A DNA stretch of 64,000 nucleotides, from positions 3,032,501 through 3,096,500 of the forward strand of contig NC_089768.1 in the NCBI RefSeq assembly GCF_040412425.1. Direction: 5' to 3'. Position numbers and translations under genes: made by a program. A model generated the notes under the pieces. That model ran no database searches and was not told the origin of the DNA. It worked only from the letters and a program-made list of their open reading frames with translations. The first letter of the stretch is position 1. Each line of letters begins with the position of its first letter. The DNA comes from Macrobrachium rosenbergii (taxonomy: Eukaryota; Arthropoda; Malacostraca; Decapoda; Palaemonidae). Shown piece after piece: positions 39,188 through 48,847 of the stretch.

Positions 39188-41800
39188 ATAAAGGCCCACG
39201 TTCAAACAATCGAAAAGCAATGCGTCCGTCGCCCACGCTTGTGAATCTGCCGCTGGTGAACAATACAGAGGGAGATGATGGTTCTTTGCAGTTGCAAACA
39301 GATCTAGAACCAGCCTTCCCCATAGTTTCCAAAACTCTAGGCATACAAGGGGGTCCAGAGTCCATTCCATGGATAGAACTTGCTTTCAACGGCCGAGTTC
39401 CTCTGCTAACGTTGCATTTTCCATGAATAAACCTGGTTAAGATCTGGGTTTGATTCTGATCCGCCTCAACAAGCAGGCTCTTGCTGCTTGGCAAAGGGTA
39501 GACAAATGAGTTCCTCCTTGTTTTTTGACATAGGACAGTGAGGTGGTGTTCTCAGAGTGTACGGTCACTGTCTTCCCGGACACCCCTGATGCAAACGCTT
39601 GCAATTCCCAGCGAATTGCCGTCAATTCTTTCACACTCTTGTGCCATTTCCTAGGTTCTGAAGTCCAAAGCCCTGAAACTTCCTTGTCTCCCAGGAGGGC
39701 TCCCCAACCTAGGCCTCCTCAGTGGTCTGGTTAAACTACTTTAATAATAATAATAACCAACCTAGGCCTGATGCGTCTGAATAAAACACTAGGTTGGGGT
39801 TCAGAGGGAGGAGCGACTTTCCTTGAGAGAGCTTGTCTCTTGAATTCCACCAAACAAGGTCCTCTTCTATTTCCTTCATTATTAATCCAAGTATTTTTTT
39901 GTTCCCGCTGATTTTCTGAAAGAACTGCGAGTTTCTCATGTGCAGCCTTCCCAGGGCCACGAACTGTTCCATGGACGAGACAGTCCCCGGCAGGCTCATC
40001 CAGCTGTTCACAGAGCAGGACAGAAGGGTGAGAAATTTGTCTACCTTCTGAAGGCACGAGTCTATCCTTTGGGGGGAGGGGAAAACCCGAAAAATCAGTG
40101 AGTTTATCCTCATCCCCAAATCGGTTATCTCCTGAGAAGGAGTCAGTTGAGACTTTGGGAAGTTTATCAAGAACCCCAAATTCTGAGCGAGAAGAAGGGT
40201 CTTGTGAAGGTCCTTCGCACATTTTTCCTTTGACTGGAAGTGAATGAGCCAATCATTGAGATATAGCGAAATGTTGACCCATCAAGTGTAACCATTTAGC
40301 TAATGGGGCTAGTACACGTGTGAAAACCTGCGGGGCTGTTGATGGGCTGAAGCAAAGGGCTCTGAACTGGTACACCTTGTGCTGGAACACACACCTTAAA
40401 AACCTCAAGTCCTGATGAAGATGAGGTCCTTGATGCAGAAGAGTGCTTACGAGCAGTAGCAAGCTTAGTGGGCTGAAATTGTCCCACTAACTCCGGATGA
40501 TCCTGGGAGAAATGTTCTGGACTCCCAAAAGATACAAGACGGTAAATGTTCTGGAGAAATTTCTTTAACCCTCTTAACAGGAACTGCAGGAGGCTGACAT
40601 ACACCCAGGGTGCGCCTCTTCAGAGGGTGAGATTCACCTTGAAAACGCCATTGGCGCCTAAGACTGGAGTCATTGCTGGAAACACTAGATGAAAGATGAT
40701 CCACTTCCACAGAGACGCCTTTCCAGCAGAACTCTCTTGTAACCTGGGACTTGGCAACAGGAATGACTGAGGGGGCAACTGCCTGTGGGCATACCCCACT
40801 GACCTCCTTTGGGCTGCCAGCTTGGCTCCTCCCAGGTTTAGGGAAGTCTGCCAGGGACCTTGGCCTAAGAGAATCAGCAGAACAGACAGCCACCTCCTCC
40901 ACTAACACTTCACCATCACCTTTCATGTTCACCTTGTCCATCCGGACTTTAACAGAAGCACCAATTTTCTCCATCGTATTGACTAATAATCCAAACTTAT
41001 GGTTAATTCTAGATTCAAGGCTGGTAATGGGGTCGGGATCAGGAGTAAGGGAGCCAGGGTGCGGATTGATTGGTACAGACTGAGAAGGGGGATCGGGTGG
41101 AACAATAGACATGGAATCAGAAGTATTATCGGAAACAGATTTAGCAGACACCTGACCATCTACAGTCTTCTTGCTACTAGCTCTAGCCACTGCTTTCCTC
41201 TTTATGTCCCTGTCTAAGTTGGTAAATGACTACTCAAAGTCTTCCAAATTTTAGGATCCCAAGAAACACATTCCTCACAAGTCAAATCAGAACATAATTG
41301 ACCCCTGCAAGATGTAAAAATAGTATGAGGGTCATAGCAGGCTTTAGTCAGTCACGTATTGAAGCCTTTACTGCAATACCTAAAACTTTGAGAGCCCGAA
41401 TCGGACATTGTTGACAAGTCTCGTCAAAAAATTCTAAAAATCATCAAAATCAGTAATACTGGTCTCCTGTGGAAACCTGACACTATCTAATTCTGCTGTA
41501 AAAAGACTACCATAAAGAGAATACTTCGCCAATGATTCCAAGATCAAAAGAGAAGAAAAAGTAAAAAAAACTGCTGCTGCCAATCACTGTAACCTCAACC
41601 ATCAGCCGGCAGAAACATATTGAGCTCGTTTGCTAAGCTGGTTCCTCTCTTACCCCAAAAGTGGGCAGGGTCACTCGCCTGGCCTAAACAAAAGTAGCGC
41701 TACTGTGAATTTCAAAATTCTAGTTGCCGGTTAATAGAAACTAAATAACTATGTAATTACCTGGTAAGCAGCTTACATAAAAACAAAATTACAAATGGTT
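39188..41800 (-). pseudogene. DIRS-like retrotransposon relic (gag, RT and RNase H pieces)
   Basis: From right to left: a possible terminus near 41750-41790 (ATTACCTGGTAAGC); a gag start near 41410 with SDLTCEECVSW; a Gag stretch at 41190-40465; an RT piece at 40462-40253 (VYQFRALCFSPSTAPQVFTR); the RT-RNase H connection and FYSDASGLGW at 40179-39770; an RNase H piece at 39634-39437 (VHSENTTSLSYVKKQGGTH); and a DLFATAKN segment at 39370-39190. The RT N-terminus is deleted, frames shift repeatedly and a SINE tail is inserted in the first RNase H motif. The recombinase gene is absent because the copy is cut at the LINE junction. Confidence 0.8.
39717..39756 (+). mobile_element. Severely 5'-truncated SINE tail with target-site duplication
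   Basis: CAGTGGTCTGGTTAAACTAC followed by a TTAATAATAATAATAA tail matches the 3' end of the SINE at 53510-53789. It is flanked by perfect 13-bp repeats CCAACCTAGGCCT (39704-39716 and 39757-39769), the mark of target-primed insertion. It splits the RNase H motif of the DIRS relic. Confidence 0.75.
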
Positions 41801-41869
41801 TTATTATGCGTAGGAGAGTTTTTAAACCATGCTTGTATGATTTATGGTTTTGTGATGAGACGCAGATTA

Positions 41870-41984
41870 CAGTAAACCCTCAGATTAAATGGGGGATGCG
41901 TACCACACCCCACCCCGCGAATAGCTAGAACCTGCGAATACTTAGAACCCTTCTGAAAATGCTTAGAACTACCTATTTTGAGTT

Positions 41985-42019
<35 letters not shown>

Positions 42020-42034
42020 CTAAAAATGCTTATA
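41870..42034. mobile_element. MITE F copy 1, left part
   Basis: Starts CAGTAAACCCTCAGATT, continues with GGATGCGTACCAC and ends at AAAAATGCTTATA, where element E2 is inserted. The other half is at 50121-50320. Intact comparison copies are at 59440 and 62442. Confidence 0.75.
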
Positions 42035-42170
42035 CAGGTATTATCGTATTTACAATGGGGTTAGGTTCCAAAAAAACCCATTGTTTGTTGGAAAAAATGT
42101 ATAGCCGTGCCTACACTAGGGTATTCAGTACCATGTATACATATATGGTAGCATAGCCTAGACTATACTC
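42035..42170 (-). mobile_element. Pogo/Tigger-like relic E2, distal part
   Basis: CAGGTATTATCG start, then on the minus strand a CAACAAACAATGGGTT block as in E1. It is cut at 42170 by the DIRS insertion and resumes at 48848. Confidence 0.7.
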
Positions 42171-42209
42171 GTAAAAATGAAGTTTTTATGATAAAACAAA
42201 GTTTTATGA

Positions 42210-42224
42210 ATACTTACCTGGCAG
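42210..42224. promoter_or_regulatory. U1 snRNA 5'-end look-alike / consensus 5' splice site in the DIRS ITR
   Basis: The plus strand reads ATACTTACCTGGCAG, identical over 15 nt to the conserved 5' end of U1 snRNA. The minus strand, sense for tra2 and for the element's own genes, therefore reads CTGCCAG|GTAAGTAT, a 5' splice site perfectly complementary to U1. Related copies are in the internal complementary region and the right ITR (about 48826-48839). Whether it is used as a donor is unknown. Confidence 0.6.
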
Positions 42225-42376
42225 TTATATATATATAGCTTAATCCCTGTCGAACCGGCAGATTTTTCAAAACTCGCGGCAACCGCCAAATGGTAGGTGT
42301 TCGATTAGGTGGTTAACAACCCTTACAGGGTGGTACTTGGAATCATTCCCGTTTTCAGTTCCTCAGATCATCTCTT
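42212..42376. repeat. DIRS left inverted terminal repeat (3' end of element)
   Basis: ACTTACCTGGCAGTTATATA ... TCAGTTCCTCAGATCATCTC is repeated inverted at 48673-48839 with very few mismatches. The outermost 41 bp (42171-42211) are not shared with the right end. Confidence 0.9.
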
Positions 42377-42422
42377 GCCCGACCTGTCTCCTGAGGGGAG
42401 GAGGGTGGGGCTTTAAATATAT

Positions 42423-42508
42423 ATATAACTGCCAGGTAAGTATTCATAAAACTTTGTTTTATCATAAAAACTTCATTTTTACGAATAGAACTTACCTGGC
42501 AGTTATAT
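42423..42508. repeat. DIRS internal complementary region
   Basis: 42425-42480 is the reverse complement of the left end (42172-42230) and 42481-42508 is the reverse complement of the right end (48820-48847). Together they form a template spanning the end-to-end junction, as in the DIRS1 replication model where this region aligns the termini to make a circle. Its length, near 85-90 bp, is like that of DIRS1. Confidence 0.88.
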
Positions 42509-42916
42509 TTATATAGCTGATTCACACATTTGGAGGAGGGTGAAAGACAGCCAACATCGTTGGGAAACAACTATAAGTCGTAGGTAATCACCTTGATTCC
42601 TTACCTGCTAAGGTAGCTGACTTCAAAGGTTCCTGCCTCTTGAGTCGCTTTCCCTTAGGAGCGCCAGCCAGGTGGAGACCTGCTATGCTGAAACAACTCA
42701 ATCGAGTCTGTCAAACGGGGTGAGACCAACAATGCGACTAGACTTCTGTACTACCTATTCCCCCTTTTATTACCTGCAACCTTACTCAACCTAACCACCT
42801 AACCTTGCAGACTAGATATCCACCTATCTAGCTAGACTGAGGTTGCTGTTCCCACAAGGAAGCTTCCTCAGACAACCATAAAACACCAACCCAATTACAG
42901 GTATCCTAAACAAAAG

Positions 42917-44200
42917 TTAAGGTTGAGGGGAGGTAGTAACTCCTTTACCCAATACCGAAGCCGTAGCTACATATGGGCCCAAGGTGTAACACTTTTCATA
43001 ATCGACTCTTACCTCTCTGAGGTAATGAGAAGCGAATACAGAGTCGCTTCTCCAAAAAGTGGCATCCATTATTTGCTTAACTGACATATTCTTCCGATAT
43101 GCCAGTGATGTTGCAATGGCTCTTACTTCGTGAGCCTTCGCCTTCAACAAACCAAAGGTCTCCTCTTCACATAAGAGGTGAGCTTCTCTTATCGTCTCCC
43201 TCAAAAAGAATGATAACGCATTCTTCGAGAGGGGCTTTTGCGGATCCTTCACTGAACACCACAAAGAACTGGATGAACCTCTTAAGTCCTTTGTCCTAGA
43301 AATATATGCCTTGAGGGCTCTAACTGGACAGAGGAGTCTCTCCTCCTCTTGGCCCACTAAATCAGTGAGGTTAGGAACCTCAAACGTCCTCGGCCAGGGT
43401 TTGGATGGGTTCTCATTCTTAGCGAGGAAGTCGAGCCTTAATGCACAAACTGCTCCATTACGATTGAAGCCTACTTGCTTCTGTATCGCCTGAATCTCGC
43501 TGACCCTTTTTGCTGTAGCAAGAGCCAACAGGAACAGAGTTTTCTTCGTTACGTCTCTCAGGGTTGCTTGCGAGATGGGTTCAAACTTCCTGCTGCACAA
43601 GAACTTCAAAACCACATCCAAATTCCAGGACGGGGGTCTCAAAGTCTGCTTTGTCGTTTCAAATGACTTTAAAAGATCCTTCAAGTCTCTATCTTGCGAC
43701 AAATCTATGCCTCTGTGCCTAAAGACCGTAGAAAGCAAACTTCTGTATCCTCTTATGGTGGATACGGCCAGCTTAGAATCTTGCCTGAGGGACAAGAGAA
43801 AATCAGCTATCTGGCTCACAGAGGTAGTGGTTGAGGAAACCTTATGCTGCTTACACCAAGATCTAAAGGTTTCCCACTTTGATTGGTAAACTCTCTGTGA
43901 AGAGACCCTCCTCGCTCTGGCGATAGCTCTCGCAGCTTGTGCTGAAAATCCTCTCGCTCTGACAAGCTTCTCGATAGTCTGAATGCAGTCAGTTGAAGAG
44001 CGAGGGGGTTTTGATGATACCTCTCGAAGTGGGGCTGTCTGAGAAGCCTTGGACTTGGAGGAAGACTTCTTGGAAAATCCACCAACATCTCCAACACCTC
44101 TGTGAACCATTCTCTTGCTGGCCAAAAAGGAGCTATCAGGGTCATTCTCACTGAATCGAGGAGGGCAAATTTCTTGACGACTAGATTGATAATCTTGAAC
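42917..44200 (-). CDS. DIRS tyrosine recombinase
   Basis: The frame is open from 45004, but the recombinase-like part begins near 44200 and runs to 42917. An N-terminal core-binding region (SQRVYQSKWETFRSWCKQH, SQIADFLLSLRQDSKLAVST, GYRSLLS) is followed by the catalytic domain with the conserved tetrad: R in TAKRVSEIQAI, H and R in AHEVRAIATSLAYRKN, and the nucleophile Tyr in FASHYLREV. The enzyme integrates the double-stranded circular intermediate without target duplication. The frame overlaps the RNase H/methyltransferase-like frame in another phase by about 380 nt, as in DIRS1. No stop interrupts the domain, making this the best preserved gene of the element. Confidence 0.9.
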   Translation of the reverse strand, partial: VQDYQSSRQEICPPRFSENDPDSSFLASKRMVHRGVGDVGGFSKKSSSKSKASQTAPLREVSSKPPRSSTDCIQTIEKLVRARGFSAQAARAIARARRVSSQRVYQSKWETFRSWCKQHKVSSTTTSVSQIADFLLSLRQDSKLAVSTIRGYRSLLSTVFRHRGIDLSQDRDLKDLLKSFETTKQTLRPPSWNLDVVLKFLCSRKFEPISQATLRDVTKKTLFLLALATAKRVSEIQAIQKQVGFNRNGAVCALRLDFLAKNENPSKPWPRTFEVPNLTDLVGQEEERLLCPVRALKAYISRTKDLRGSSSSLWCSVKDPQKPLSKNALSFFLRETIREAHLLCEEETFGLLKAKAHEVRAIATSLAYRKNMSVKQIMDATFWRSDSVFASHYLREVRVDYEKCYTLGPYVATASVLGKGVTTSPQP

Positions 44201-45870
44201 GGAGGGAACGCATAAGCGTCTATCCCTGTCCAGTCCATCAAGAAGGCGTCTACTACTATTGCTTCTCTGTCCGGGACTAGGGAGCAGTAGTTGGGGATTC
44301 TCTTGTTCTGGCTGGAGGCGAAGAGGTCTATTGAAGGCCTCCCCCATAATCTCCACAGCTTCTGGCAAACTTGAAGATTGAGGGTCCATTCTGTGGGCAG
44401 AACTTGCCCTTTCCTGCTGAGCATGTCTGCTCTTACATTCTTCTGCCCCTGCACGAATCTTATCAACAGCTCCACTCTGTGGTCTTTTGCCCACAGAAGG
44501 AACTCTCTTGCTGTTTTGTACAGTGACAGAGAATGAGTCCCTCCTTGCTTCCTGATGTAAGCTAGAGCCGTGGTGTTGTCGGAATTCACTTCTATTACTC
44601 TCCCTGCGACAGATTCCTTGAAGGCTTTCAATCCTAACCGAATGGCCATCAACTCTTTCCTGTTGATGTGCCATCCGATCTGTCCCTCTTCCCAAGAGCC
44701 TGAGACCTCCTTGTTCTCCAGTGTTGCTCCCCATCCCGACTCCGAAGCGTCTGAGAACAACACTAGGTCTGGGTTCTTCCTGCGTAGGGAGATTCCTTCC
44801 CCTAAGATCAACAGATCCAGCCACCAACTCGGATGCTTCTTGATCTCTGCTGGAATGTGGAAGGAAAATGAGTCCTCCTGATTCTTCCTGTCTCAGACTC
44901 TTGAAAGGAAGTGTTGCAGAGGTCTGAGATGCAACCTTCCCAGAGAGACAAACTTCTCGAGCGAGGAGGGTGCCCAGCAAACTCATCCACTCCTTGCCGA
45001 GCACTTCTGTCTCCCAGGAAATCCTGAACCTTCTCGAGGCACTTGGTTTGCCTTTCTTGGGAGGGAGAAGCCCGAAAACGAGCTGAGTCCAGAACTATCC
45101 CCAAATAAAGAATCGTCTGACTTGGCTCGGTCTGGGACTTCTCCTTGTTGATGATGAGACCCAGGTCCTGGGCCATCAGAAACGTCTTGCGTAAGTCCTC
45201 CAGACACCTGTTCTTCGACTGAGACCTTATCAACCAGTCGTCTAGGTACAGGGATACTCTTATCCCCTCTCGATGAAGCCATCCCGCCACGTTTGTCATT
45301 ACCCTGGTGAACACTTGAGGGGCTGTGCTGAGGCCGAAACAAAGGGCTTTGAATTGGAAGCACTTGTCCTGGACTACAAACCTTAGAAACTTCCTTGAAG
45401 TCGGGTGGATGGGGATATGAAAGTAAGCATCCTGCAGGTCCAGAGATACCATCCAGTCCCCTGGGCGGACTGCTGCCAGCACCGACTGAGTCGTCTCCAT
45501 GGTAAATTTGGTCTTTTCTACAAATCCGTTCAGTGCACAGACATCCAGGGCCGGTCTCCATCCACCCGAGCTCTTGGGCACTAAAAACAGGCGATTGTAG
45601 AACCCTGGGGATCCTAGTTCCAAAACTGGTTCTATCGTTCCTTTCTCCAACATCTGGTCTACTAGCTTCAGGAGTGCCTCTTGTTTCATAGCGTTCGAGT
45701 ACTGAGCCACTAAGGCTCGTGGCGTTGTTGAAAGTGGCGGTTTTCCCATAAAGGGAATCTTGTACCCTTCCTTGATGACTGAGAGGGACCAGGTGTCCGC
45801 CCCTCTTGCTTCCCAGGCCTGCCAAAAGTGTGACAGCCTTGCTCCTACTGCTGTCTGGAGGACTTGTTTT
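43816..45870 (-). pseudogene. DIRS pol: reverse transcriptase, RNase H and Dam-like domain (frameshifted)
   Basis: The RT frame (readable from about 45870; Met 45749) contains GWRPALDVCALNGFV, MVSLDLQDAYFHIPIH, CFGLSTAPQVFTRV and the active site VSLYLDDWLI. Near 45015-44960 the protein passes through two other frames and a TGA lies near 44903. The frame from about 44890 then carries RNase H: LFSDASESGWG, INRKELMAI, VNSDNTTALAY and VRADMLSRKG, with all acidic residues in place. It is followed by SIDLFASSQNK and YAFPPFKII, the region usually annotated in DIRS as a Dam-like methyltransferase (from memory). Two shifts and one stop disable this copy unless they are assembly errors. Confidence 0.85.
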
Positions 45871-48504
45871 TCAATTCCGAGAGCGGGTTCTAAACATCCT
45901 TCTGTTCGCTCTACCGCCTGTTTCTTGCCTTCTTCCTCTGAATTCCGTTCTAGATGGAACTCTACCCCGAAAGGGCTGCTGAACCTTCTTCTCCTCCTTC
46001 TTAGCAGCTGACGGAATTGCCGGTAGAAACTTCCTCGCCGAGCGAGTAAGCAGATCTTGAGTAGCCTTTTGCGTCAGAGTCTGGGAAATATCCCTGACCA
46101 GGGACTCCGGAAATAGATGCTCCGAGAGGGGGGCGTATAGGAGCTCTGCCTTCTGTACGACTGTAGCAGATTTGGTCGTGAAGGAGCATAACAAAGCCCT
46201 CTTCTTCAAAATACCTGCAGTAAACAGTGAAGCCATCTCATTTGCTCCATCCCTCAGAGCCTTATCCATACAGGCCATAATACTGATAAGGTCTTCAATT
46301 CCTGTTGCCTGAATGGTTTCTGTTTTCTTGGCTAGAGTTCCAAGAGCCCAGTCTAAAAAACTAAACACTTCAAAAGATCTAAAAATTCCTTTAATGAGAT
46401 GGTCTAGTTCCGTCATCGACCACATCACCTTGGCTGAATTAAGGGCATGTCTCCTAGACGAGTCTACTATGCCAGAGAAGTCCCCCTGGGAGGAGGCAGG
46501 AACTCCCAGGCCAAGAGCTTCTCCAGTCTCATACCACATGTGCGCCTTCGAAGCAAGCCTGGCTGGTGGGAACCAGAAGGTGGACTTTACTGCTTGTCTC
46601 CGCTCCTTAAGCCAGTTATCAATCCTGGTCAGAGCCTTCTTTGCTGAAATGGACAGTTTCATTTTAATAAACGCTGACTGCTTCTTCGATTTCTTCCTGC
46701 TGAACTGGGACTGAGGAGAACGAGGAGCAGCAGGCTTAAACTCCTCCCCATACAGTTCCAGGAGAGAGCGAGAGAGAACCTTATAATCATCAGCCGCATT
46801 AGAAGGTTTATCTTCGTCCTCTGAAACATCTTCTAAGTCATGAATTCCTCCCAACTCCGTCTCTTTCTCTTCTTGCTGTATTGCTCCAGGGAGGACGCGT
46901 GATCGTCGTGTTGCGTCCTGGCGCCGAGAGCTGGTTACGTCCTGACAAACAGCACTTGATGCGTCCTGATGTCTAGAGCTGGGTGCGTCCTAGTATCAAG
47001 AGCTGGATGCGTCCTGGCGTCGAGCGTTGGATGCGTCCTGGCGCCGAGAATTGGATGCGTCCTGACGTCGAGAGGTGGATGCATCCTGGTGTCGAGAGAA
47101 TTCACGGCGTTCTTTCCTTCCTGGAGAACCGAAGTCGTTGTCGTGTCGAACAAAGGAAGAATGCTCCCGGCGAGAGGAAGATAATTCCTGTCGCTTAGAG
47201 GGCGAAGAGGCGAGGAGTCGAGCATCGGGAGAAGAACCCCGAGGCTTTTGCTTGGGCGAAAAGAGAAGAATCTTTCGTCCCCCGCTAGAACTGCGCCACC
47301 TGTGGACTTGAAAGGGAGAGGAATCCAGTTCCCTCTTACTCATAGAAGAAACCTTAGCAGGCATCTCCCTTCTTGATCTCTTCACTGGGAACTTGGAGTC
47401 CTTACGTCTGTCCGACTGGGGGGGAGGACAGCTAAAGGCTTGTACTAGTGAAGCCAGTTGGCCTTGCATGACGGTCATAAAGGATTTTGCAGCAGCTGCT
47501 GTATCTTGCGGTTCCGAAGGAGAAGGTTGTCGAGCCAAGCTGGAAGAAGGAGAAGGTTCTCTCAAGAGTTCTCCGGAACCTGAAGGAAGAGGAGATCTCT
47601 CCTTCCTCCATACAACCTGCGGAGAACATTCTGTTAAAGGTCTTGACCTTTTCGCTGGAGTGATGTTCCGGTCGTCGTCGGAAGGAAAAGATTCTGGGCT
47701 ACTACATCCACTCGAAAGGGGAGAGCGAGTACGAGGCTGTTCCGCTTGCTGCAACCATCTTCTTTTGGTCGGCCTCGACTCCTCATACTGCCATCTACGT
47801 CTTGGAGAGGGGCTCGGAGAAGACACAAGCACGTCCGACACGCCTTTTCCGTGGCGGTCATAAGCAGCCTGGGAAAGAGCAACAGGACTGCTTGAGGCGA
47901 CGGCTGACCAAGGATACGTCCCTCTCACCCCCTTACGATCGTCGACATACCTTCTCCCTTGGTCCTGGGAGCTTGGTAGAGGTCTAGACCTAGGGGCATG
48001 ACAGGGTCGATCAGTCGCCACCTCCACTGCACTTACACAAACACTATCACTAACTTCACTTGCACTCTTGCCTTCCTTCAAGGCTGCAAACTGATCCTTT
48101 AGTTCTTTCATCTCAGCCGCCATCCTGGCGTACTGAGGGTCATTAACAGCAGCTACAGCTCCTGTAGAAGGAGCAGGGGCTACCACCTCAGGAGAAGGTT
48201 CTACTTCTAAGGGTGATTTAGGAATAGAGGGGTTAAAAGAAATGTCTAGGCTAACATCACTCACAGACCTAGATTTAGATTTAGAAGCCCTCCTTAACTC
48301 ATCCATTTCTAATTTACGCACATAGCGTTTCATTTCCATCCATTTCTTTTCATCCAAACCCTCGCATTCTTTACATCTTTTATCAAGAGCACACTCAAAA
48401 CCCCTGCACCCTAAACAAACAGTGTGAGGATCAACCGAAGCTTTTGGCAACCTGACCTTGCATTCCTCGTTCACACACACTCGAAAATACTTAGATTCAG
48501 ACAT
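45871..48504 (-). pseudogene. DIRS Gag with two in-frame nonsense codons
   Basis: One frame runs from MSESKYFRVC (48504; an upstream in-frame Met at 48519 is less likely) to 45871, about 878 codons, broken only by a TGA and a TAG two codons apart near 46995. The N-terminus has cysteine pairs (CVNEEC, CLGC, CKEC), a probable zinc-binding head shared with the relic at 41410. The middle is Ser/Arg/Pro-rich. A 24-bp minisatellite encodes S-R-R-Q-D-A-S-N repeats. The C-terminal 327 codons are the conserved helical part (SAKKALTRIDNWLKERRQAV), ending in an Arg/Gly-rich tail. Both stops match C-to-T changes of the CGA and CAG codons present in neighbouring repeat units. Confidence 0.82.
46914..47097. 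repeat. 24-bp minisatellite in DIRS gag, eight units
   Basis: Unit GCGTCCTGGCGTCGAGAGNT plus GGAT on the plus strand. The period is a multiple of three, so copy-number change keeps the Gag frame open. Confidence 0.92.
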
Positions 48505-48672
48505 CTTATCCAAGAACAATCAAAAGAATAAACCGAAAAAACAAGCCACAAAAGCGATTGCCAATCCAAAGGTCAATATACGTCACCAATTATAAGTCCA
48601 ATTACAGCGACCTAGGGAAGCGAGCGAAAAACCCGACGGTGGACCAGCAACGATGTTGTCAGTCCAACCGGC

Positions 48673-48839
48673 AGAGATGATCTGAGGAACTGAAAACGGG
48701 AATGATTCCAAGTACCACCCTGTAAGGGTTGTTAACCACCTAATCGAACACCTACCATTGGGCGGTTGCCGCGAGTTTTGAAAAATCTGCCGGTTCGACA
48801 GGGATTAAGCTATATATATATATAACTGCCAGGTAAGTT
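48673..48839. repeat. DIRS right inverted terminal repeat (5' end of element)
   Basis: Inverted copy of 42212-42376. The outermost bases GTTCTATTCGTAAAA are unique to this end and recur inverted in the internal complementary region. Confidence 0.9.
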
Positions 48840-48847
48840 CTATTCGT

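Larger units (their letters stand above)
42171..48847 (-). mobile_element. DIRS-like tyrosine-recombinase retrotransposon, nearly complete
   Basis: A 6.7-kb element with gag (48504-45871), RT/RNase H (45870-43816) and tyrosine recombinase (to 42917) in DIRS order. About 165-bp inverted terminal repeats lie at 42212-42376 and 48673-48839. An internal complementary region (42423-42508) pairs with both outer ends. GTAAAA borders both edges with no longer target duplication, as expected of recombinase-mediated insertion of a circle. It interrupts element E2, whose two halves can be aligned with E1 across the gap. Gag has two nonsense codons and pol has frameshifts, so this copy is probably inactive unless those are sequencing errors. 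Confidence 0.92.

Noticed and set aside
44200..45004. N-terminal 260 codons of the 695-codon recombinase frame as part of the protein
   Set aside because: Low-complexity translation of the overlapping pol genes in another phase; recombinase-like sequence begins only near 44200. A fusion is possible but not supported.
44983..45825. 280-codon minus frame through the RT region
   Set aside because: Wrong phase: the YLDD-containing frame overlaps it and carries all RT motifs.
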